A stretch of 64,000 bases of DNA from Rhizobium sp. NZLR1 (lineage in GTDB: Bacteria > Pseudomonadota > Alphaproteobacteria > Rhizobiales > Rhizobiaceae): assembly GCF_017357385.1 (NCBI RefSeq), contig NZ_CP071637.1, forward strand, positions 62,001-126,000. Direction: 5' to 3'. The translations under genes were made by a program, and so were the position numbers. Shown here piece after piece: positions 54,249 through 62,995 of the stretch. Under the pieces are notes generated by a model. It was not told the origin of the DNA. It was given only the letters and a program-made list of their open reading frames with translations, and ran no database searches. Every line of letters begins with the position of its first letter. Position 1 is the stretch's first letter.

Positions 54249-54328
54249 CTACGTTCAGGAATGTCGCAGTCGAGTTTGGATCGCGCTTACGCGACACGAT
54301 AGAAATCACGCCATCCCGGAGAAACGAC

Positions 54329-54733
54329 ATGTCGAGCAGTAACGGAGAAAAGCATCCATTCCTTGATGATCTTGCTGAAGACGCGGAGCTGAGAGGGACG
54401 GTCCTGCGCCGTCCGGTTTCGGGTCGTGACAATATCAAGCGCCTGGTCGAGGCGGTCGGCACGCTCTACGCCTCGCAGACGCCCACCTTCTATGGGGCGA
54501 TCGATCAGCGCCATTTCCTGCAATACAAGGCAACACTTCGCACCGGCCTCGATCTGGAAGCGGTAGGTGTCATCGAGCGCGACGAGACCGGGCTCGTTCG
54601 GCGCGTGACGATGACGTTTTCGCCTTTGGACGCTGCGCTGTCGCTGTCGGCAGGACTGGGCGGCATTGTCGGGGAGGAGTTTGGTGACGATCTCTTTTAC
54701 GACGCGTCGGTCAACGCGATCACGGCGTCCTGA
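54329..54733 (+). CDS. NTF2-like (SnoaL-type) protein
   Basis: A 134-residue protein: MSSSNGEKHPFLDDLAEDAE, then FYGAIDQRHFLQYKATLRTG and GVIERDETGLVRRVTMTFSP, matching cone-fold proteins that bind small molecules. Start chosen at 54329 because CCGGAGAAACGAC precedes it and the N-terminal extension in the longer frame is not protein-like. Divergent from the MarR gene; the MarR operator lies in its promoter region. Confidence 0.75.
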   Translation: MSSSNGEKHPFLDDLAEDAELRGTVLRRPVSGRDNIKRLVEAVGTLYASQTPTFYGAIDQRHFLQYKATLRTGLDLEAVGVIERDETGLVRRVTMTFSPLDAALSLSAGLGGIVGEEFGDDLFYDASVNAITAS

Positions 54734-54810
54734 TTGCCAGACTCGCATACGATCGCATGCAAAGGCGCCGGAGGCTGGGCTACAGCCAGCCCCCGGCCTT
54801 TCCCACGCCA

Positions 54811-55782
54811 TCAGCCGCGAAGGAACGCCAGCAGGTCGGCGTTCAAGCGGTCCTTGTCGACATGCAGCAGCCCATGCGAGCCGCCTTCGTAGACAATGAG
54901 CTTGGCATGTGGAACGAGCCCGGCGGTCAGTTTCGCGGAGATTTCCAGCGGGACGATCTGGTCGTCGCTGCCGTGGACCACCAGCGCGGGAACGGTGATC
55001 TTCTTGAGGTCGTCGCGGAAATCGGTTTCGGAGAAGGCGCCAAGCGCGTGATAGGCGGCAAGAAAGCCAGTTGCCTGCCCCTGCCGCCAGTAGCTCTCCC
55101 GCAGGCCCTCCGAGATGTGCGCCCCCGGCCGGTTGAAGCTGTAATACGGCATGGCGACCTCGAGATTCCACTGTGACCGGTTTGCCTGCACCGCCGCACG
55201 GAATGTATCGAACAGTTCCTTTGGCGCACCGTTCGGGTTGGTCGCAGTCTTCAGCAGGAAAGGTGTCACCGAGGAGACGAAGGCGACCTTGGCGACGCGG
55301 CTCTGGCCATGGCGCGCGACATAGCGTGCGACCTCTCCACCGCCCATCGAATGGCCGACGAATGTCGCCTCGCGCAGATCGAGCGCCTCGACGAGCTGGG
55401 CCAGATCATCGGCGAAGGTATCGTAGTCGTAACCACCGGCCGGCTGGCTTGATCGGCCAAAACCCCGGCGGTCATGGGCGATGACGCGGTAGCCATTCTG
55501 CAACAGGAAGAACATCTGGTCCTCCCAGGCGTCGGACGAGAGCGGATAGCCATGGCTGAACACCACGGCCGGACCGGTGCCCCAGTCCTTAAAGTAGAGG
55601 CTGGTGCCGTCTTTCGTGACCAAGCGGTCGCCTGTGAGCTTCCCGGCATGGACTGACGCGGGCGTTTTTGCTGCCGCCAAGTTCGCGCTAGCACCGGCCG
55701 CCGCCAGTCCGACGCCGGCGATGGCGGCCCCTTTCAGCAGGTTGCGCCGGGAAGTTCTGTCGGGTGTTGAGATCGTAGACAT
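54811..55782 (-). CDS. Tat-exported alpha/beta hydrolase (non-haem chloroperoxidase type)
   Basis: A 323-residue protein with a twin-arginine signal (TSRRNLLKGAAIAGVGLAAA, cleavage near AAA). The mature enzyme has FSHGYPLSSDAWEDQM (oxyanion), nucleophile elbow GHSMGGGEV, Asp in VVHGSDDQIVP and His in GGSHGLLH, the full catalytic triad. The family includes cofactor-free haloperoxidases and esterases. Export to the periplasm distinguishes it from the usual cytoplasmic members. AAACTCCGTGAG-type leader; operon status unclear. Confidence 0.9.
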   Translation of the reverse strand: MSTISTPDRTSRRNLLKGAAIAGVGLAAAGASANLAAAKTPASVHAGKLTGDRLVTKDGTSLYFKDWGTGPAVVFSHGYPLSSDAWEDQMFFLLQNGYRVIAHDRRGFGRSSQPAGGYDYDTFADDLAQLVEALDLREATFVGHSMGGGEVARYVARHGQSRVAKVAFVSSVTPFLLKTATNPNGAPKELFDTFRAAVQANRSQWNLEVAMPYYSFNRPGAHISEGLRESYWRQGQATGFLAAYHALGAFSETDFRDDLKKITVPALVVHGSDDQIVPLEISAKLTAGLVPHAKLIVYEGGSHGLLHVDKDRLNADLLAFLRG

Positions 55783-55878
55783 GAGGAAACTCCGTGAGAA
55801 TTATGCCGCCTGGGCGGCGCGATTGGCGAATGTGGTTGGGCGTCGGTGCCGTGTTCGCACCCCTTTCGTGCGGGTGGA

Positions 55879-56564
55879 TCAGAAGCCGAGCCTGCGCAGA
55901 TCCTCCGCGACGAACATCTGGCCGCTGCGATTCTTGACGCTCGGCAGTTCGGAGACCTTGGCGCGCCAGGACTTCAGCGCGGAATGATCGTCTGGGATGG
56001 CAATGCCGGCGGCGTCCGCGAACATCAGCCCGGCAAACACGTGATGTCGGCCATCGAGAATGCATCGCCGGCGACGTACGAACGATCCCGCAACACCCTG
56101 TCGAAATACCTCATGCCGGCGAGCGCCTTGTCGCGCTGGCGATTGCCCCAGTCCTGACGGCCGGCCCATTCCGGGCTCTTGAACACCTGCAGCTCGGCGC
56201 CGAGGCCCGGCGTCGCGTGATGGAAGTAGTTGCCGACAGCATCGAGCAGTTCGGTCTCGGCCCGTTTCTGCATCATGTGGATCACGGCCTTTTCCTTCGG
56301 CGTCTTGCCGGTGAGCCGAGGATCGCCGTCGAGATTATCGAGGTATTCGGTGATGGCGGTTGCCTCCGCGATGTAAGTGCCGTCCTCGAGCTGGAGGACC
56401 GGCAGCACGCCAGACGGGTTCTTTTCGAGGAAAGCCGGCTGTTTGTGTTCGGCGCCGATGAGGTCGACGGAGACGAACTCGACCTGCGGTTCGAGGCCCT
56501 TCTCGGCGAGCACGATGCGGATACGGGCCGGATTGGGAAAGCCGGGGCGATCGAAGATTTTCAT
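55879..56564 (-). pseudogene. glutathione S-transferase, single-base frameshift
   Basis: N-terminal thioredoxin-like part FDRPGFPNPARIRIVLAEKG, with NPSGVLPVLQLEDGTYIAEA (glutathione site), and the helical domain up to AFSMADIT. The frame then stops (CLPG) because one base is missing near 56040. The remaining VFAGLMFADAAGIAIPDDHS ... SWRAKVSELPSVK follow in the next frame to 55879. Restoring one G gives a normal GST of about 228 residues. A divergent TetR gene and two operator-like palindromes sit upstream. Confidence 0.8.
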
Positions 56565-56582
56565 GGGAGACTCCTTTGTCTG

Positions 56583-56594
56583 TCTATCGATAGA
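56583..56594. promoter_or_regulatory. TetR operator-like palindrome, GST side
   Basis: TCTATCGATAGA, a perfect 12-bp palindrome, 19 bases from the GST start codon. Confidence 0.55.
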
Positions 56595-56640
56595 TAGATT
56601 GCAGTCGTGGTTTATCCCTTCCCTTTTCTGGCGTCAACAA

Positions 56641-56658
56641 CTATCTATCGAGTGATAG
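56641..56658. promoter_or_regulatory. TetR operator-like inverted repeat, regulator side
   Basis: CTATC-TATCGAGT-GATAG, the same CTATC/GATAG half-sites as in the palindrome 47 bases away, just before the TetR gene. Confidence 0.5.
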
Positions 56659-56668
56659 GTAAGGATCG

Positions 56669-57244
56669 ATGATGGCCAAAACCAAAACGGATATGCGCGA
56701 GGCGGTCATGACCGCCGCAAGGGCGACGGTGCAGTCGCATGGCTACAATGCGCTCAGCTTTCGCGAACTCGCGAAAGAGGTGGGGATCAAAAGTGCCAGC
56801 GTGCACTACCACTTCCCGACCAAGGGCGACCTGGGGGCGGCGTTGGCGCGCCGTTATACCGAGGAGGGGGCGGCCTATCTCGCTGAGCTCCTGGCGACGT
56901 CCGAGGACGCGACCTGGTGTATGGACAAATACACGGCGATCTTCCGCTCGGCCCTAGCCAACGATAACCGCATGTGTCTGTGCGGCATCATGAGCGCCGA
57001 GCTTGACGATCTTCCGATCGAGGTTCGGACCGAGGTCGACAAATTCGCGGCCATGAACGTTGGTTGGCTTGTCACGGTGCTCTCGCGGGCAAAGCCTTCA
57101 GTGAGCGAACAGGACCGGCGGGAACAAGCGATGGCGATCTTTGCCGCCATCGAGGGCGCCCAGCTGGTCGCGCGCGGCTGCCGGGACATCGGCATCTACG
57201 ACCGGACGATCCGGTCTTATCGGACGACTGGTCTTATCCCGTGA
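56669..57244 (+). CDS. TetR/AcrR-family regulator
   Basis: A 191-residue protein: MREAVMTAARATVQSHGYNA and FRELAKEVGIKSASVHYHFP (helix-turn-helix ending in the typical YHYFxxK-like HYHFPTKGDLG), then an effector-binding domain with ANDNRMCLCGIMSAELDDLP. Divergent from the GST gene; control of GST by an electrophilic ligand is likely from the arrangement. Cys residues (CLCG) near the pocket may sense thiol-reactive compounds, which is speculation. Confidence 0.88.
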   Translation: MMAKTKTDMREAVMTAARATVQSHGYNALSFRELAKEVGIKSASVHYHFPTKGDLGAALARRYTEEGAAYLAELLATSEDATWCMDKYTAIFRSALANDNRMCLCGIMSAELDDLPIEVRTEVDKFAAMNVGWLVTVLSRAKPSVSEQDRREQAMAIFAAIEGAQLVARGCRDIGIYDRTIRSYRTTGLIP

Positions 57245-57511
57245 TTGGTGATTATGGACCATCCTTTCAGAGTTCATAAGATGCTGAAACGATCGGGCTC
57301 TCTCCCGAGAAAGACCCGTTTCGCAGCAGGGATTGGGGGACACATCCAACTTCCGTCGCCGTGGCGCTGCCCTACGGCAGCCGACCGTGGCGCGACGGCT
57401 GCAGATCAAGTTTGCTGACCACGGCTTATGTTTCGGTGGATGCAATTGTTCATATTGCAGCCACTTGGGACCCGCGGGCACCCCGCGACGGCGGCGGAGA
57501 AGACAGGCGCA
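57245..57511. other. short gap without a recognisable gene
   Basis: Only overlapping frames with no domain-like sequence. Confidence 0.35.
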
Positions 57512-57694
57512 TCATAGGGTGTTTTTCAGATGGTATGCTGCCCGATCTGCCGAATCTCTATCGGAACGATGGAGGTTGATTATGCGACCCGCATCTGTGA
57601 TGCTTATCCCGTGCTTCTTTGCGAAGTAGGCTACGTCATAAGGGTCTGAAACCTTTTTACGTGTTTCCTGCACAATGAGATGATCTCGGTTCAT
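57512..57694 (-). CDS. DUF3606-like small protein
   Basis: Sixty residues: DPYDVAYFAKKHGISITDAG, then RIINLHRSDRDSADRAA. A helix-turn-helix-like small protein related to DUF3606 and common in rhizobia. CCAGGAGATGCA is a good ribosome-binding site before the ATG. Function unknown. Confidence 0.65.
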   Translation of the reverse strand: MNRDHLIVQETRKKVSDPYDVAYFAKKHGISITDAGRIINLHRSDRDSADRAAYHLKNTL

Positions 57695-57906
57695 TGCATC
57701 TCCTGGTAGCTGATCGATCCGTTGAGCAACGATGGCCGCTTCGTCGTTGTTTGGCGAGAGACAATCTCAGTTTGTGTCTTTTGATCGAAAGCTCTGGGGC
57801 AGGTGTTGCAGATTGGACTCAAGTAAACCGATATGGAACGCGCACCATCTGGCTGGCCGATATTGTTCTTACCAAGCGGTCATTCTTGTCGATGTCAAAA
57901 TGCTAC

Positions 57907-57971
57907 GGCCTTGGTTAGCTCAGAAGTTTCAATAATGAGGGTCGGTGGTTCGAATCTTATCAAGGCGCGCA
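57907..57971 (+). tRNA. degenerate tRNA-like remnant (fragment C)
   Basis: GCCTTG (57908-57913) and CAAGGC (57961-57966) can form an acceptor stem. Between them are TTAGCTCAG (D-arm consensus) and GGTTCGAATC (T-loop). The span is only about 65 bases, with most of the D-arm and anticodon arm deleted, so it is not a functional tRNA. It may be a pseudogene or the scar of an integration event at a tRNA gene. Confidence 0.5.
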
Positions 57972-58145
57972 TAGGCGGCCCTTCGTATCGGCTCTCATTT
58001 GGACCCTCAATGCCTCAATGATCGCCGCGCGATTCTCACGGTCGCCTCAGCCGCACTGAACGTCGATAACGAGTCAGACTAGAACGCGATCAACCTACCT
58101 GCTCATCAAAATAGCTTTCTGCGCAGGAAGATTGGTCGCAATCGA

Positions 58146-59297
58146 CTATGGTTGCTTATCGGGCGATTGATCGTACTGAGCGTACGCATCTAGCATCATC
58201 TGCGTATACTCACTCGTGCTGGAGGTTAGCTCGCCCAGTCCAGGCCAGGCGAAAGGTATGGAGGACCACATCGATTCAAGTTCAACCTCGATACCCAGCT
58301 GGGCCGCCACAATCAAAGCCTGAACCGGCTCTTTGTCGTGCGGCCACAAGTCGTCCTCTAGCGATATCCAGACGTCATTCTCGTCATCGACACTGATCCG
58401 AGCTTGAAGCGCGCCGAGCCTCTCGCTGATGTTCGTGGCGTCATCAAGCAAAGCACTTCGGATGAGGAGAGTGATCTTCTCCTCATTCAGCTCGAGTTTG
58501 GGTCCGTCATCTACAAGCCGGAAACGGGGCTTGTCCCCGTCCACGGTGCTGTCAGTTTTCACGGGCGGGAGAGATTTGCCCTCATCTTCACACCAGAAGG
58601 CCGTGTCGAAGATGTCGAGAGGAGATGCGCCACACCCGGGGCAATGCCAGAGGTTTTGAGCGATCTGAGTACCGGTAATCGTTCCGTTACAATGTAAGCA
58701 GAACCACACTCCCGAGTCTCGGCCCCACAGCGGGTGGCGAACCACCCCGTCGATGTCAGGTTTTGTGGACCGTCGGGGCCAATCGGTAGAGATCTCACCA
58801 CGAACCTGGACCGCCCGATCTCTGACCAGGCTAAGCGCCTTCTGAAGAAATTTTGGGTCAAAAACAGGGCATTTCCCATCATTTTCGGTAGATGTCTGGA
58901 CGATCGGTGACGCGCCAGGGTTCCCCGGCACCGTGATACTCCACCCATCTCCGGCCATGATGACGTCGTGGAAAGCCACTTGAAGGCGGTATGCATGACC
59001 TCCAATCACGCCATGCTCGGCCTGTTCCAGAAGTGCGAAGCGGCGGGTCATCGCTTCGGGATCTCCGGTCTGAAAATCCGGCACCGGAAGAGCATGTGCC
59101 ACGAAGGATTCAACGCTCGCCATCTGTTCGGAATTAGGCATCCAATCATTCTTGCTGACGGAAATCAGCTTTGTCCAATTGGCAAAACCCAATTTCACCG
59201 CAACCAAGTCAAGAGCTTGGTGTAGCGTAATCCTGTTGGCCCGCGCGTATCGTTTAGCAAGAAGCTTGAGGCTACTAAGTTTGTTCGCTTCGGTCAT
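58146..59297 (-). CDS. large hypothetical protein with zinc-ribbon-like centre
   Basis: Start taken at 59297 (MTEANKLSSLKLLAKRYARA) because AGGA is seven bases upstream; the frame is open to 59465. The N-terminal 55 residues (NRITLHQALDLVAVKLGFAN with W) match a helical domain often fused to glyoxalase-like proteins. The middle has CLHCNGTITG and CPGCGASPLD, a four-Cys zinc-ribbon-like motif. The C-terminal 130 residues are acidic. About 383 residues. I do not know its role; it could be a plasmid-linked regulator. Confidence 0.65.
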   Translation of the reverse strand: MTEANKLSSLKLLAKRYARANRITLHQALDLVAVKLGFANWTKLISVSKNDWMPNSEQMASVESFVAHALPVPDFQTGDPEAMTRRFALLEQAEHGVIGGHAYRLQVAFHDVIMAGDGWSITVPGNPGASPIVQTSTENDGKCPVFDPKFLQKALSLVRDRAVQVRGEISTDWPRRSTKPDIDGVVRHPLWGRDSGVWFCLHCNGTITGTQIAQNLWHCPGCGASPLDIFDTAFWCEDEGKSLPPVKTDSTVDGDKPRFRLVDDGPKLELNEEKITLLIRSALLDDATNISERLGALQARISVDDENDVWISLEDDLWPHDKEPVQALIVAAQLGIEVELESMWSSIPFAWPGLGELTSSTSEYTQMMLDAYAQYDQSPDKQP

Positions 59298-59579
59298 ATC
59301 CATATCCTGAAATGATCCGACCATGTGCCCGCTAATGGCCAGACCATGCCTATTGGCACGGAGTGACACTTCAGAAATGAAACGCTGACATAGCTTTGCG
59401 TGGCGGGCACACCGGCCCGCGTGTAGGGCCAGGCTTTGTATGCCAGGCAGGGCGTTGTCGGTCAAGCGGATGCAAATTTGCCCACAGCGATTTCACACAG
59501 CACGCCGGCAACCGCGGAGCGGTGAGGACATCGTCGCCTTATTTTCAATACGTTAGTTTCAAGTGGCCGGCGGGCCGCG

Positions 59580-59600
59580 GGTTCGCATCCCTTCAAGAGC
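59580..59600 (+). repeat. tRNA 3'-end-like fragment D
   Basis: GGTTCGCATCCCTTCAAGAG then C, preceded by GGGCCGCG as in fragment A (only two differences over 21 bases). No tRNA body. Confidence 0.4.
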
Positions 59601-59708
59601 TCGGAATGGCGTGTCCGATCCTTCTCTGGAAAAGGCGCTTGAGCGTAGTCAGCTCCTGATAGCAGGTGTCGCCGTGTTCGCGACGAGGCTCATATTGATG
59701 CCCATTGA

Positions 59709-60611
59709 TTACCATATAATATTTCGGATGCGGGGCTCGAGCAGCGGAATCATTTCTTTGACCTTGGGAGAGGAATTCCTCTGAGAGGCATATACGAGAT
59801 AGCTCGGCCACGGGGCCGTTGACCACTCCGGAAGTACGCGCATCAGCCGTTTTTCCGAAATGCTGCCATGAACCAGAGTGGGCGGCATGAGGGCAATTCC
59901 TTCGCCGATCAAAGCGAGGTGCTTGATAGCACCAACCGAGTTTGAGGAGATACGGGCTTGTGGAACGATCCTGGCTTTTTCGCCGTCGGTGGAGACCAGA
60001 TTCCAGGTGGTCAAGCTGTTGGTATTCTGCTCGGGTAATATGACAAGACACTGATGATGTGCCAGTTCGCGTGGCAGGCTAATCTCGTGCGACTGCTCCA
60101 GGTATTGGGGAGCCGCAACCAGGATCAGGCCGGCTTCCCCCAATCGCTTTGCCGTAAACCCGGCGTCCTTGAGCGGACTTGCCCTGATGGCGATATCGAC
60201 CCCTTCACCGACCAAGTCCACAAGGCGATCCGTCAAGAGCATTTCGACTTTCACGTCGGGGAACTTCTTCGTGTACTCAATTGCGGCATCGCAGATCGAC
60301 GCGTAGTCGAAATCGACGGGCGCTGTGATTTTCAGGGTGCCCGAAGGGTGCTGCTGAAACGACGAGGCTTGAGCGCCGGCGCTCGCCAGCGCAGCCACAG
60401 CTTGCTCCGCTCTCTCGAAAAATATGCTTCCAGCGTCCGTGAGACGGAGTTTTCTAGTCGTGCGCACGAGAAGGCTCACTCCAAGCGCTTTTTCGAGGTC
60501 GGAGATCCTATCGCTGACAGTCGAATTGGGAAGCTCCAGTTCTAGCGCGGCTTTCGTGAAGCTTCCCAGCTGCGCGACCCGAACAAATATCTTCACGCCA
60601 TTCAAGTCCAC
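59709..60611 (-). CDS. LysR-family transcriptional regulator
   Basis: A 300-residue regulator: MDLNGVKIFVRVAQLGSFTK, then AALELELPNSTVSDRISDLE (winged helix) and LLVRTTRKLRLTDAG, followed by a periplasmic-binding-like effector domain. The NSTVSDRI recognition helix is of the CrgA type with dual-function members. It is divergent from a SnoaL-like gene at 60741, the likely target. The 130-base gap has space for LysR T-N11-A sites. Confidence 0.9.
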   Translation of the reverse strand: MDLNGVKIFVRVAQLGSFTKAALELELPNSTVSDRISDLEKALGVSLLVRTTRKLRLTDAGSIFFERAEQAVAALASAGAQASSFQQHPSGTLKITAPVDFDYASICDAAIEYTKKFPDVKVEMLLTDRLVDLVGEGVDIAIRASPLKDAGFTAKRLGEAGLILVAAPQYLEQSHEISLPRELAHHQCLVILPEQNTNSLTTWNLVSTDGEKARIVPQARISSNSVGAIKHLALIGEGIALMPPTLVHGSISEKRLMRVLPEWSTAPWPSYLVYASQRNSSPKVKEMIPLLEPRIRNIIW

Positions 60612-60740
60612 GGGCCCCTCCGACTCACTGTCCGGCTCAGCGGATAATATAATCGAAATGTACGGACTAATCTACCAGGACAAAGCGGTCTATCTCTTGC
60701 ACTCGTACAGATCAAAAAAGAAAATTTAAGGAAAAACCGC

Positions 60741-61142
60741 ATGTCACAGAGCCACACGGACAAAATCCAGATCGAGCAACTCATCGAAAAGTATATCGGC
60801 GCACTGAACCATTCGAAAGCCGACGACGTGGTGGCGTTGTTCACCCCGGACGCCGTGCTGATGGGAGCGGACGCCCCAACGGTGGAGGGGGCGGAGCAGC
60901 TCAAGGCTTTCTTCGACCACGGCTTCGGCTTGATCAAGCTCGAACCTAAAATCGACATCGACGAGATAATCTTCACCGGAGATTTCGCGTTCGCAAGATC
61001 GCATTCGCAGGTGCGGGTCACCGTTTTGCAGGCCAACAAATCCCATTCCGAAGAGAACCGCGAGCTGTTCATATTCAGAAAGGATGGCGGCGAGTGGAGA
61101 ATTGCGCGGTACATGTTCAACAAGCTACCTCCCGCCCATTAA
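60741..61142 (+). CDS. SgcJ/EcaC-type NTF2-like protein
   Basis: A 133-residue protein: TDKIQIEQLIEKYIGALNHS, then KADDVVALFTPDAVLMGADA and FDHGFGLIKLEPKIDIDEII, with GGEWRIARYMFN at the end. It fits the SgcJ/EcaC branch of NTF2-like proteins seen with oxidoreductases. Start at 60741 after GGAAAAACCGC. Possibly regulated by the divergent LysR protein. Function unknown. Confidence 0.8.
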   Translation: MSQSHTDKIQIEQLIEKYIGALNHSKADDVVALFTPDAVLMGADAPTVEGAEQLKAFFDHGFGLIKLEPKIDIDEIIFTGDFAFARSHSQVRVTVLQANKSHSEENRELFIFRKDGGEWRIARYMFNKLPPAH

Positions 61143-61339
61143 CGGTATGACGAGCTACCCGTTTCAGAAACCCTGTGTTCTGGACAGTCTGCCATCCGCT
61201 CGTCGCGATGGCGACGGCAGGGTTTGGCCCTGCCGTCGAACGCGGATCGTCTTTGCCGGTAGGACCGCAAGAAGGGCGGCGAGTCTTTCTGCCGGAGTTG
61301 TCTGGCGAGTGGTGGTGTTTTCGCGGCGGTGCCCGGCGC

Positions 61340-61774
61340 CTAGAAAGCGGCCTCACCGATCGACGCCCCGCCATCGACATGCAACGTCTGGCCGGTCATG
61401 AAGGCGGCATCGTCGGAGAGCAGGGAGGCGATGGTCGGGGCGATCTCTTCCGGAGCGCCGAAGCGTCCCATTGGCACGCCGGCCAGGTATCGTGCTTCAC
61501 CGGCGCTGCCGGCCGGATTGTTGGCCCGGAACAGTTCGGTCTCGGTCGGACCAGGCGAGACGGCATTGACCGTGATGCCCGAGGTCGCAAGTTCCAGGGC
61601 CCAGCCGCGGGTGAAACTGACCAGGGCCGCCTTTGCTGCGGCGTAGGCCGTAGGCTCGACACTACCGAGAATCGTCAGGCTCGTTATGTTGACGATCCGT
61701 CCCCAGCCTCGCGCCTTCATGCCGGGCAATGCTGCCTGGGTAGACACCAGCGCTGGATGCAGGTTGACCCGCAA
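61340..61774 (-). pseudogene. C-terminal part of an SDR dehydrogenase
   Basis: Residues from NLHPALVSTQAALPGMKARG through RIVNITSLTILGS, the catalytic YAAAK and the end GQTLHVDGGASIGEAAF are typical. The N-terminal cofactor-binding GxxxGxG part and the NNAG motif are not present upstream in any frame, so the gene is truncated. A few matching residues (DDNREDVSLLVLR) suggest degradation rather than a clean break. Confidence 0.7.
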
Positions 61775-61912
61775 GACGAGCAGACTGACGTCCTCGCGAT
61801 TATCGTCTCCGGCGAAGGACGTCTGATATGTTGCGAGGCAGCCGAGGATGCCCCAGCTTTGCGGTGCGACGTCCCCTGTAAGAGAGGATGTTCGCGGCCT
61901 TGGCGAGGATAT

Positions 61913-62823
61913 CTAGCCACTTCTACGGACGCCTGCCGGTCCTGCCTCGATCAGCATGTTGATCCTGGAGAGAAATGTCGCGAGGACGGGAGAGGGGTTG
62001 TCGCGGCGATAGCCAACCGCCAGCTCGATTGTCGGTGGTTCTCCGTCGAGAGGGCGACTTACAACCGACCAGGGAAGTAGCGGCTCAACATACGCAGGAA
62101 GCAGCGCAATTCCCCTTGTTGAGGCAACGAGCGAAATCCCCATCGCGAAATTGTCAATGCGGTGGGAAGGGGTGATATCGATCCCTTTGTCCCGTAGATA
62201 GTCGTCGACGACCGCGCGCAAGACGTGCGGTACGTCGGAAAAGCCAATGATGCTCTCGCTCGCCAAATCTAGAGGGGTGACCACGGAGCCGGCCGCAAGC
62301 CGATGATCACTCGGCAGGACGGCGACCAGCGGTTCGCGCGCCACGACTTGGTAGGTAACATCCGGGCGCGGCTCAACGCGCAGAAAGCCGAGGTCAAGCT
62401 CACCGCTCTGGAGAGCGTCGGCCACATCGGCGAGTACAGGCTCGATACTTTGAAATCGATCAAAGGCAGTTCGGCGCGCAGGATTTGTGTGACATGCGGC
62501 AGCCAATCGACCTCCTGTCCCGTGAGAAAGCCCACAGCAAAGGTAGCCTTGGCAGGCCGTGCCGCGCGTCGGGCTGCAGCAATTGCCTCGTTTGCTTGAC
62601 CGAGCGCCAGCCTCGCATGATCGAGAAACGCTGAACCCGCAGGCGTCAGCGTGATCCCACGGGCATTGCGGATGAAAAGCTCGGCGCCGACCTCGAGTTC
62701 GAGATCGCGAAGTTGTCGGCTGAGAGACGGCTGTGCGGTATGCAAGCGCTTTTCTGCCGCTACCGTGAGGCTGCCCTCTTCAGCGACCGCGATGAAATAT
62801 CGAAGGTGACGCAGTTCCATCAA
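61913..62823 (-). pseudogene. LysR-family regulator, frameshifted
   Basis: The first frame (62823 down to about 62440) gives MELRHLRYFIAVAEEGSLTV, AEKRLHTAQPSLSRQLRDLE and ARPAKATFAVGFLTG. It then loses homology (SPMWPTLSRAV). The effector domain continues in another frame: LADVADALQSGELDLGFLRV, VTYQVVAREPLVAVLPSDHR, GFSDVPHVLRAVVDDYLRDK and IALLPAYVEPLLPW to 61913. A single-base lesion near 62440 explains it. It lies divergent to the SDR at 62996. Confidence 0.8.
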
Positions 62824-62995
62824 GCCATGCCTCTGAGGTATCGCTCGCGAACATATAAAGTCTTTTTCCAGGCCGCAAGGATAACTTATCTATCCCTCAA
62901 CGAGATCGAGATCACCCGATGGCAAGCGCTACCGAACACAAGCGCTTCCGAGTGTGAAACCACTTGTTTTTCGAACATAGGAAAAGGAAACCATC

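Noticed and set aside
57907..57971. A functional tRNA gene
   Set aside because: Acceptor stem and T-loop are present, but the D-arm and anticodon arm are mostly deleted and the length is too short.
61175..62080. 301-codon plus-strand ORF
   Set aside because: Antisense to the SDR fragment and LysR remnant, whose motifs are clear.
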